Shown here: in pieces, positions 5,420 to 12,123 of the stretch
How the letters are laid out: the number at the start of each line of letters is the position of its first letter
Position numbering within the stretch: position 1 is the first letter of the stretch
From: RYN-431 sp036388295
GTDB lineage: Bacteria > Planctomycetota > Phycisphaerae > Tepidisphaerales > Tepidisphaeraceae
Reading direction: 5' to 3'
Assembly: GCA_036388295.1 (NCBI GenBank)
Contig: DASVSC010000151.1
Location: 1-12,123 of the forward strand
DNA length: 12,123 nucleotides
Notes under the pieces: model-generated
The model's database searches: none
Seen by the model: only the letters and a program-made list of their open reading frames with translations
Told to the model about the DNA's origin: nothing
Position numbers and translations under genes: made by a program

Positions 5420-7066
5420 TCAGGCTTCGGCGCGCACGCGCTCGATCGAGGCACTGATGTCCTCCAGTACGCGCGCCGGCGGCGCCAGTCCGTCCAGCCA
5501 GGCGACGGCGGCGTCGATCTGCTGCGTGGCCAGGCGTTCGTAGCGGCTGGTGATGGCGTTGTTCGCCTGCCGGGCCCGGGCGGCCACTTCGTCGTTCAGC
5601 TTTTCGGTCAGCCACGTGAACGCGCTGTACCCGCCGAGCACGAGCAGGTCGATATGACCCAGCGCGGCGCTGTGCGCCATGCAGGCGACGGCCAACAGAT
5701 ACGGGGCGGCTTCAAAATATTTGGTGACACGCTCGCCGCCGGGCACGAGTTTCAGCAGGCGCAACAGCAGCAGGGTGTCACGCGGGTTGGCGTTCCAGCG
5801 GGTCTCCAGCCATTGCCGGAGCTGGCCGACTTCGTCGTCCGCTATCGCCCCGGCCATCGCCACATCCAGCTTCCACGCCGCCTGCTGTTCGGCCAGCACC
5901 GGCGACTGCTTGACCACGTCTTCGATGCGGCTCTGAAGCGTTTGGAACTGCTCGGTCAGCACTGATTTGAAGTCGGGCGGCTCGCCGCGCGCGGGCGTGT
6001 CGAAGTTGGGCATCTTGAACTCGCCGCCCCGCGCCCAGTCCCACATGCCGCGCGGCAGCCGGACGAGCGCGGTCGGGACGCTGCGCACACGGTCGAGGAT
6101 GCGCTGCGGGCCGATCAGGTACAGCACGCTGCGGTCGCGCATGCGGCGTTGCAACTGCTCGGTGAGCGGGTGGACGTCGATGTCAACGACGTCACTGCCG
6201 AACGCGCGCACGCTGCCGACCACGCGGTCGACGGCCCGCCGCCGGTCGAGCAACGGCTGCAGCACCTGGTCACCGGCACGGGCCGTCGCGTCGAGCACGC
6301 GCTGCTTCAAGCCTTGGCGGCTGGCGGCGGGGGGCAGCCGCAGATCGTCGGCCGTGAGCTTGGCGTCGGGCTGCGGTTGCCACGACGCGTCGTCACGCGG
6401 CACGACCCGCACCCGCGCGTCGGCAACGCCGCTGCGACGCAGCAAGTCTGCATAATCGTCGACGACCGCGGCGCTGTCGGCCTTGTTCATGACGAACAAC
6501 GCGCCGATCGCGTACCGGGCCGCCAGTCGGTAGTACGGCTGCAACTCCGTCATTTGGTATTTTTCGGGCGTAACGACGAACACCACGCTGTCGGCCCAGC
6601 GAAAGACGCGGTCGGCGACGGCGTGGTGGTCGGGGCGCTCGCCGTCGACGTCAGGCGAATCGACGAGCGTGACGCGATTCAGCAGCGGATCGGTCCGGCG
6701 CACCAGCACCACGCGGTCGGGCTCGCCGCGCGGCGGCTGTTCCTCGGCGGGGGCGTCGGCGTGCGGCAAATCGAACAGGCCCGCGGGAAGGTCGCCCGAC
6801 GTGATGGCGACGGGCCCGGCCGTGAACGTGCGGCGGAAGCTGGTGGCGGTGACGTCGGCGCCGATCAGGCGGTTCACGAGCGAACTTTTCCCGACGCCCG
6901 TGCCGCCGACGAGGGCGATGACCGGTTTGTCGGCGGCGGTGCGCGTGCGGTGAAACGCGGCGGCGGCCAAGTCGCTGCGCACGCGGGCGGCGGCGGGGCT
7001 GGCGGCCGCGAGGGAGGTCAGGCGGCGGATCAGGTCGTCCAGTTCGGACGCGGTGCGGGTCGACAT
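5420..7066 (-). CDS. Era/dynamin-like GTPase with hydrophobic C-terminal segment
   Basis: The predicted protein has 548 residues from ATG 7066. The GTPase domain (about 47-290) shows the P-loop GGTGVGKSS (54-62), a switch I threonine region RRTFTAGP (78-85), the G3 motif DSPD (136-139, a DxPG variant) and the G4 motif NKAD (194-197). After it comes a mostly helical region and a hydrophobic stretch at 456-486 that may dip into or cross the membrane. It ends in a charged helix. This layout recalls membrane-associated bacterial GTPases of the YfjP/dynamin-like type, but I cannot name an orthologue. A start at 7168 is possible in frame but would overlap the divergent glycosyltransferase gene, so 7066 is preferred. 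It is the first gene of a probable operon with the ICMT-like and acyltransferase genes. Confidence 0.82.
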   Translation of the reverse strand: MSTRTASELDDLIRRLTSLAAASPAAARVRSDLAAAAFHRTRTAADKPVIALVGGTGVGKSSLVNRLIGADVTATSFRRTFTAGPVAITSGDLPAGLFDLPHADAPAEEQPPRGEPDRVVLVRRTDPLLNRVTLVDSPDVDGERPDHHAVADRVFRWADSVVFVVTPEKYQMTELQPYYRLAARYAIGALFVMNKADSAAVVDDYADLLRRSGVADARVRVVPRDDASWQPQPDAKLTADDLRLPPAASRQGLKQRVLDATARAGDQVLQPLLDRRRAVDRVVGSVRAFGSDVVDIDVHPLTEQLQRRMRDRSVLYLIGPQRILDRVRSVPTALVRLPRGMWDWARGGEFKMPNFDTPARGEPPDFKSVLTEQFQTLQSRIEDVVKQSPVLAEQQAAWKLDVAMAGAIADDEVGQLRQWLETRWNANPRDTLLLLRLLKLVPGGERVTKYFEAAPYLLAVACMAHSAALGHIDLLVLGGYSAFTWLTEKLNDEVAARARQANNAITSRYERLATQQIDAAVAWLDGLAPPARVLEDISASIERVRAEA

Positions 7067-7123
7067 CGGCACCGGCGAGTGTAGCCGATTGTCGGCAGTC
7101 TCGCAGCGTGATAGCGTCGCGAC

Positions 7124-8476
7124 ATGCCCGAGCGCGGCGTGCCGCCCGATTCTTCGCCGTCCGCTCACGAACCCGACGCGCCCCGGCCGGTGCTGCCGCT
7201 CAGTACGCTCCAGTACGCCCCGCCCGAATCGGGCCTGCGGTCAAGGCATTGGATCGCCATCCTCCTCCTTGCGGCCGTGCTGCTGCGGGTGGCCTTTTCG
7301 GTCACACGCGAATCCACGCCGAGCGCGCTGACGGTTCTGCCGGACCAGGTGGAGTATTTGTCGCTGGCGGAATCGCTGATTCGCGGGCAGGGTCTGTTCT
7401 TCGAAGACCCGGATTTCTGGCAGCCGTTGTACGCCTTTCGGATGCCGGGCTACCCGCTGCTGGTGGCCGTGTGCGGCACGGACATTCGGTTCGTCCGCGC
7501 GCTGCAGGCATTGCTCGACACGTCCTCCGTGCTGGCGATCTTCTGGACCGCACGGCGGCTGCGCGGCGAAACGGCCGCACTGCTGGCGGCGGCGGCGGTC
7601 GCGTTCAATCCTTACCTGATCTACTTCTCCTCACTCGTGCTGAGCGAAACGCTATTCACGGCGATGCTGGCGTGGGGCGTGTTCCTGATGACCTGCCCGT
7701 CGAACGTCCGCCGGGGATGGGGCGTGGCGCTGCTGCTGGCGTCGGTGTATGTGCGGCCGTCCGCGGTGGGCCTGGGCGTGGCGGCGGCTTTGGCGGTTTA
7801 CGCCACTGGGACGACGCCCTTCCTTCGGATCAAGCGCGGTGTCTTAGCCGGGGTGGCCGCCGCTGTGCTGTTAGCGGTGATGCTAGCGCCGTGGGCGATC
7901 CGCAACCGCCTGGTGCTGGGGCAAACTGTTTGGCTGACGACGAACGACGGGTACACCGCCTACGACTCGTTCAATCCGAAGGCCGACGGGTCGAGCAATC
8001 AGGCGCTGTTTCGCCAGGGCGAGTACGACCCGAATGCGCCTGTCGGGTCGCCGATCGTGGGGTGGTGGATGATGTCCGACCGCGGCGAGTACGGGCGATC
8101 GGCGTACCTGCGCCAACTGGCCTTTGACTATGCCCGGTCGCACCCGCGCCGCGTGGCGGAATTAGCGGTGGCGAAGCTTGCGCGGTTCTGGTCGCCGTTC
8201 CCGCTCAGCACCACGTTCGGTGGCCAGCGGCTTTATGTCCTTGTGGGCGCGGCGTACGCAGTGCCGCTGTTCATCCTGGCCGTCGTCGGCGTCTTTCGTG
8301 GGGGCCTGGGGCGGCGGGCGACGTTCATCCTGCTGCTGCCGGCGATATACTTCTCGTTCGTGCACACCGTTTACGTCGGATCCTTACGCTACCGCGTCCC
8401 CTGCGACGTCCCGCTCACCGTGCTCGCGGCGGCGGGGGCGATGTCGCTGGTGCGGCCGAAACAGGAGCCGGCGTGA
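7124..8476 (+). CDS. GT-C family membrane glycosyltransferase (PMT/ArnT-like)
   Basis: The predicted protein has 450 residues. A Pro-rich cytoplasmic tail (1-40) is followed by many hydrophobic helices (first at 43-60; others near 148-162, 170-190, 195-225, 240-258, 370-390, 395-445). After the first helix comes LPDQVEYLSLAESLIRGQGL (72-91), then FRMPGYPLL (105-113). This is the GT-C pattern of a loop with a catalytic acidic residue (Asp74 probable), then D/E-Y-x-x-x-A and R-x-PGYP. Such enzymes move a sugar from a polyprenyl-phosphate carrier to a protein, lipid A or glycan on the outer face of the inner membrane. The acceptor is unknown. The start is ATG 7124, 57 bp from the divergent GTPase gene. 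Its stop overlaps the GTG of the AsmA-like gene (GTGA), so the two products are probably made together. Confidence 0.83.
   Translation: MPERGVPPDSSPSAHEPDAPRPVLPLSTLQYAPPESGLRSRHWIAILLLAAVLLRVAFSVTRESTPSALTVLPDQVEYLSLAESLIRGQGLFFEDPDFWQPLYAFRMPGYPLLVAVCGTDIRFVRALQALLDTSSVLAIFWTARRLRGETAALLAAAAVAFNPYLIYFSSLVLSETLFTAMLAWGVFLMTCPSNVRRGWGVALLLASVYVRPSAVGLGVAAALAVYATGTTPFLRIKRGVLAGVAAAVLLAVMLAPWAIRNRLVLGQTVWLTTNDGYTAYDSFNPKADGSSNQALFRQGEYDPNAPVGSPIVGWWMMSDRGEYGRSAYLRQLAFDYARSHPRRVAELAVAKLARFWSPFPLSTTFGGQRLYVLVGAAYAVPLFILAVVGVFRGGLGRRATFILLLPAIYFSFVHTVYVGSLRYRVPCDVPLTVLAAAGAMSLVRPKQEPA
8463..8467 (+). promoter_or_regulatory. Ribosome binding site of the AsmA-like gene
   Basis: AGGAG lies inside the end of the glycosyltransferase gene, five bases before the GTG at 8473. 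It is one of two clear Shine-Dalgarno sequences in the window. It fixes the GTG as the start despite the 4-nt overlap with the preceding stop. Confidence 0.65.
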
Positions 8477-11400
8477 GGCGACGCGTCCGTCGATTTTTCA
8501 CCTGGGTCGCGCTGCTGGTGATGGTGACGCTCATCGCCGGCTACTGGTTCGTCACCGACCGGGCCCGCGTGCGCGGCTTCGTCGAGCAGCAACTGTCACG
8601 CGAACTCGGCGCGCGAGTGACCGTCGGCGACGCGCGCCTGTCGATCTTCGAAGGCCTGCGGCTGGACGACGTTCGCGTCAGCGCCGGCGTCGACGATGTC
8701 CCGCCCATCTTCGAGGCAAAACGCCTCCACATCAGCTACGACCCGCGACTGCTGCTTCAGGGAAAGGTCGGCGCGGAACGCGTGGTGGCCGTCGAGCCAT
8801 GGTTCCGGCTGGTGGAGGATCTGGACCGCAAACGTTGGAACTTCCAGCTGCTCGACCGTCGCGGCGCGATGACGCCGTCCCCCCGCGCCAGCAATGACAA
8901 CAGCGTGCTGCGACTGCCGGAGGTGCTGGTCCGCAACGCCCGCTTCGACTACGCCCAAATCGCCAACGGCCACGAGAGCGACGTCAGCACGCTGCACCTG
9001 GAAGGCCAATTCACGCCGGACGCGAGCGGCTTGTACCGCTTCCGCGTGCAAAGCCGCGGCGGGGCGGAGCGGGCCTTCCCGGTGGCGGAAGGCTGGCTGA
9101 AAAGTGACGGGTCGGCCGTGCACCTGACCGTCAACGACGTCGAGTTCATCGACGAGATCAAAACCATTCTGCCGGCCCAGGTGCGGCGGTACTGGGACGC
9201 CCACCAGCTCGCCGGCCGATTGGACGAATTGCGGCTCGACCTGTTTCGCAAGCCCGACCGCAGCGCCGGCTACCGCGTGGCCGCCGATTTCCGGGACGTG
9301 AACCTGACCGTGCCGCCGACCACGTGGATGGGCCCCGGCGACAAGGCACGCGTGCAGCGGTGGCAGGACGCTTACACGCGCCTCGGCTCGCCCACGCTCG
9401 GCGGATCGGCAGTTGCGGCGTCGATTGTCAATTCAATGACGCCCGCGCCGCTGCGACTGGAACACGTCGACGCGCGTTTCGTCTTTACCGACGAACAGGT
9501 GCGCATCGAAAAGCTGCTGGCGTACGTCGAGGGAAATGCCCTGCTGTTTTCCGGCACGATTGAAGGTTATTCCGCCGAAGCGGCCATGGATTTACGCGTG
9601 CAGTCGCCGCCGAACCAACGGCTGGTCATGAAAGAGTCGCCGACGTTCGTTGCCGCGATGCCCTGGCCGGTGCAGGAAATTTATTATCGCTTCCGACCCG
9701 TCGGCACCGCCGACCTTCATCTGCAGGTGACGCGAGCGGCCGGTGCGGAATACCCGACGCTGCGCGGCGAGTTGAACGTCCGCGACGCCAACTTCGTCTT
9801 CGACCGCTTCCCCTACCCCGTCGGCCGGGCGACGGGAAAGTTCCGCTTCGGCAATGATCCGATCACCAAGCGTGAGATGCTGGAGATCGTCAGCGTCACC
9901 GGCCGCGGGCCCGAGGGCGGGCCGAATGCCGATGCGCAACTGGAAGTCCACGGCACCATTTCGCCGCTGGACGAAACCGCCGGCGCGGACATCAGCGTCG
10001 TCGGCAAAAACGTGCGGGCCGAACGCCGGCTGATCGAAAGCCTGCCGCCGTTGACCAGGAAAGCGGTGCTGAACTTCGACGCGCATCAGACCGGCACGCT
10101 CCCCAGCTTCCGCGGCGACTTCGGCTGCGACGTCCACCGTGCCGTCGGCCTCGGCCAACCCTGGCTCATCACCACGCGCCTCGACCTGGCCGACGGGAGC
10201 GGCGTGTTCAAGGGCTTCCCGTACCCGCTGAGCGGCGTCAGCGGGTCGCTCAAGATTTACGAAGACCACGTCGACATTCAATCCGTCAAAGCCCCGGCCG
10301 GCGGCGGCACGCTGGAACTCAACGGCGCGATCAACTGGATACGGCGCAATCCCGTCACGGACGAACCGATCGTCCAACCCGACCTCACCATCAGAACCCG
10401 CGGCGTCGCGATCGACGACAAGCTGCTCGGCGCGATGCCCCCCTCACGCCGCGCGTTCCTGAAGCGCCTCGGCCTCGGCGGGCTGCTGGACATCGACGGC
10501 CGCATCGAGGCCAGTGCGCCCGATTCCGAAGAACCCGCCGTCGACCTGAAGGCGAAGCTGACCAATGGGTTTGCGCGTCCGCCAGCCGTGCGCGTGGCGA
10601 TCGACGATTTACGCGCCAGTGTCCGCATCAAGGGCGAACGCGCCGACGTCGACTCCTTCACCGGCACGCTCGCCGGCGCGGCGGTGACGGGAACCGCCAC
10701 GGCAGAGCAGAAGGGCGACGACGCCCGCGTCTCGGCCGAAGCGCAGATCGCTGGGCTGCGGGTTGAGGCCGCGCCACTGGTCGCCCTGCCCCCGGACGCG
10801 GCCAAGGCCATCCGGTCGCTGCACGCCAAGGGGGACATCGACGTGACCGTCCGCTACGGCGGCGATACCGACTACGAAGTCGCCGTCCGACCGCGACAAC
10901 TCACGGTTACGCCCGAGGTGCTGCCGCTGCGCATCGACAAGCTCGCCGGCCGCATTGTGGTGACGCCGGCGAACGTGCGACTGGAGAAAGTGACCGGCCG
11001 TTACGGCGACGCCGCGGTGTCGCTGGACGGACGGATCGATCCGGCCAGCGGCGACGCCGAAGTCGCGCTGGCCGCGCGTGATCTGAAGGTCGATGCCGCG
11101 TTCAGTAAAGCGTTGCCGGCCGTGCTGCAGAACGTCGTGTCGACGCTGGGCCTGAGCGGGCCGATCGCGATCGATTGCCCGAAGCTCGTGCTGAAGCAAC
11201 CCACGACGCGGCCGGTCGCCCCCTCCCGAACGAACTTCGAATCAACACTATGGCTGCAAAAGGGCGCCATGGACGTGTCGGCCGACGTGCGCGACATCGT
11301 CGGCCGCGTGAATCTGACGGGTGAAGTGGTCGGCGACACGCTCACGCGCCTCGACGGCCGTGCGAACGTGGACGACATGACCTTCGCCGGCCGGCCCGTT

Positions 11401-12078
11401 TCACGCGTTTCCGCCACGCTCGCCAAGCGGCCCGGCGAAGACTTGCTGCGCATCACCGGCCTGAGCGCGCGTGTGGCTGGCGGACAGGTGGGCGGGCAGA
11501 TCGAAACCATGCTCGACCGACGCGACCCGCGCTTCGCCCTCGATCTGCGCGTACGCGGCGCACGCGTCGCCGAACTGACCGGCGACCCCAAGGGCGCGGT
11601 CGACACCACGCTCAACGGCAGCCTGGCGATGGAAGGACGCTGGGACGACCCCGCCTCGCGGCGCGGCCGTGGCGATTTGCTGGCCGAAGGAAAGGAGATG
11701 GTGAAAATCCCCGTCGTCTTCGGCCTGATGCAGGTGGCCAACCTCACGGTCCCCAGCCGCGAGCCCATCAAACAGGCGGCCGTCCGCTATTCAGTCGAGG
11801 GCCAGCGCATCCGCCTCGACCAGATCGATTTGCGGAGCACGCAAAGCGTCATGGCGGGCGACGGCATGATCGACTTCGCCGCCCGTTCCGTAGATATCAA
11901 TCTCGCCCTGGCCGACAGCGCCGCCGACGCATTCCCGCTGTTCGGTGACCTGATCAAGAATACCCGCCAGGACCTGCTGCGAATCCGCCTCCGCGGCACA
12001 CTCACCGGCGACGCCACCCGCGGCCAAGCGTTCAATATCTTCAACAGCACGGTGGACGAAGTGAAGGACGGGAAGTGA
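8473..12078 (+). CDS. Large AsmA/YhdP-like envelope protein
   Basis: The predicted protein has 1201 residues. It starts with a basic end and a single signal-anchor helix (about 8-27). Next is the AsmA-type opening: a helix ending VEQQLSRELGARVTVGDARLSIFEGLRLDDVRV, then beta-rich repeats through most of the length. The last 160 residues (GLMQVANL near 1080, the GDGMIDF strand, FPLFGDLIKNTRQDLLRIRLRGTLTGD) match AsmA-type C-terminal regions. Such proteins (AsmA, YhdP, TamB, YdbH) form a long hydrophobic groove that spans the periplasm and carries lipids between membranes. YhdP is similar in length. The cytoplasmic end is tiny. The start GTG 8473 has a Shine-Dalgarno sequence and overlaps the glycosyltransferase stop. 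This coupling suggests that the lipid carried may be one the glycosyltransferase modifies; that is inference. The family assignment is firm, the exact subtype is not. Confidence 0.88.
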   Translation: MRRRVRRFFTWVALLVMVTLIAGYWFVTDRARVRGFVEQQLSRELGARVTVGDARLSIFEGLRLDDVRVSAGVDDVPPIFEAKRLHISYDPRLLLQGKVGAERVVAVEPWFRLVEDLDRKRWNFQLLDRRGAMTPSPRASNDNSVLRLPEVLVRNARFDYAQIANGHESDVSTLHLEGQFTPDASGLYRFRVQSRGGAERAFPVAEGWLKSDGSAVHLTVNDVEFIDEIKTILPAQVRRYWDAHQLAGRLDELRLDLFRKPDRSAGYRVAADFRDVNLTVPPTTWMGPGDKARVQRWQDAYTRLGSPTLGGSAVAASIVNSMTPAPLRLEHVDARFVFTDEQVRIEKLLAYVEGNALLFSGTIEGYSAEAAMDLRVQSPPNQRLVMKESPTFVAAMPWPVQEIYYRFRPVGTADLHLQVTRAAGAEYPTLRGELNVRDANFVFDRFPYPVGRATGKFRFGNDPITKREMLEIVSVTGRGPEGGPNADAQLEVHGTISPLDETAGADISVVGKNVRAERRLIESLPPLTRKAVLNFDAHQTGTLPSFRGDFGCDVHRAVGLGQPWLITTRLDLADGSGVFKGFPYPLSGVSGSLKIYEDHVDIQSVKAPAGGGTLELNGAINWIRRNPVTDEPIVQPDLTIRTRGVAIDDKLLGAMPPSRRAFLKRLGLGGLLDIDGRIEASAPDSEEPAVDLKAKLTNGFARPPAVRVAIDDLRASVRIKGERADVDSFTGTLAGAAVTGTATAEQKGDDARVSAEAQIAGLRVEAAPLVALPPDAAKAIRSLHAKGDIDVTVRYGGDTDYEVAVRPRQLTVTPEVLPLRIDKLAGRIVVTPANVRLEKVTGRYGDAAVSLDGRIDPASGDAEVALAARDLKVDAAFSKALPAVLQNVVSTLGLSGPIAIDCPKLVLKQPTTRPVAPSRTNFESTLWLQKGAMDVSADVRDIVGRVNLTGEVVGDTLTRLDGRANVDDMTFAGRPVSRVSATLAKRPGEDLLRITGLSARVAGGQVGGQIETMLDRRDPRFALDLRVRGARVAELTGDPKGAVDTTLNGSLAMEGRWDDPASRRGRGDLLAEGKEMVKIPVVFGLMQVANLTVPSREPIKQAAVRYSVEGQRIRLDQIDLRSTQSVMAGDGMIDFAARSVDINLALADSAADAFPLFGDLIKNTRQDLLRIRLRGTLTGDATRGQAFNIFNSTVDEVKDGK

Positions 12079-12110
12079 GTGGAGAATTGGAAGTGGGGAG
12101 TGGAGAGTTA
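12078..12110. repeat. Purine-rich imperfect tandem repeat after the AsmA-like gene
   Basis: AGTGGAGAATT (12078-12088) recurs as AGTGGAGAGTT (12099-12109), 10 of 11 bases alike and 21 bp apart, with AGTGGGG between. One strand is almost free of C. Similar GTGGGGAGTGGAGAG-type repeats are familiar from intergenic DNA of other bacteria. The window ends 14 bases later, so the full array is not visible. Confidence 0.5.
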
Positions 12111-12123
12111 AGAAAAATGGCGC

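Noticed and set aside
7067..7123. Divergent promoters between the GTPase and glycosyltransferase genes
   Set aside because: Promoters must lie here or close by, but the best boxes (TACACT on the minus strand, TTGTCG on the plus strand) lack good partners at the right distance.
7067..7168. Longer GTPase form starting at 7168
   Set aside because: It would overlap the divergent glycosyltransferase start, and the extra 34 residues show no motif.
9592..10377. 261-codon open frame on the minus strand within the AsmA-like gene
   Set aside because: It is a shadow frame; the plus strand is a continuous AsmA-like protein with characteristic ends.

Overview
The window is about 12 kb of high-GC DNA from a bacterial chromosome. 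It looks diderm: there is a lipobox protein and a long AsmA-type envelope protein. Most starts lack a clear Shine-Dalgarno sequence. The overall flavour (a HU protein with an Ala/Pro tail, a QHxxxD condensation-like protein, few SD sequences) would suit a Planctomycetota member, perhaps Phycisphaerae. That placement is an inference from style; no rRNA or other decisive marker is present. I see no tRNA, rRNA, CRISPR array, integrase, transposase or prophage gene.

Left part, 1-1081, minus strand. The first 25 codons of a gene that reads like nuoB (NADH-quinone oxidoreductase subunit B) run off the left edge, behind a good sigma70-like promoter that would give an almost leaderless mRNA. Upstream of it lies a class I glutamine amidotransferase-like gene with two unusual Pro-rich insertions. 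The two genes are separated by a large inverted repeat whose arms are themselves small palindromes.

Centre left, 1242-3244, plus strand. A short lipoprotein of unknown function is followed by a HU/IHF-family DNA-binding protein and, 11 bp later, an 8-amino-7-oxononanoate synthase-like enzyme (BioF, biotin synthesis). A 253-bp convergent gap (3245-3497) holds a REPIN-like pair of inverted repeats, one of which has lost half of its hairpin.

Centre, 7066 down to 3498, minus strand. A probable three-gene operon encodes a dynamin/Era-like GTPase with a hydrophobic C-terminal segment, an integral-membrane ICMT-like methyltransferase, and a condensation/acyltransferase-superfamily protein. The last two overlap by 4 nt (GTGA).

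Right part, 7124-12078, plus strand. Divergent from the operon is a GT-C membrane glycosyltransferase, translationally coupled by another GTGA overlap to a 1201-residue AsmA/YhdP-like protein. The pair suggests making and moving an envelope glycolipid. The window ends in a short purine-rich imperfect repeat.

Most genes are recognisable at family level. I do not see clear proof of a wholly new system. The candidates most worth testing are the GTPase-methyltransferase-acyltransferase operon, the glycosyltransferase-AsmA pair, and the two repeat structures.
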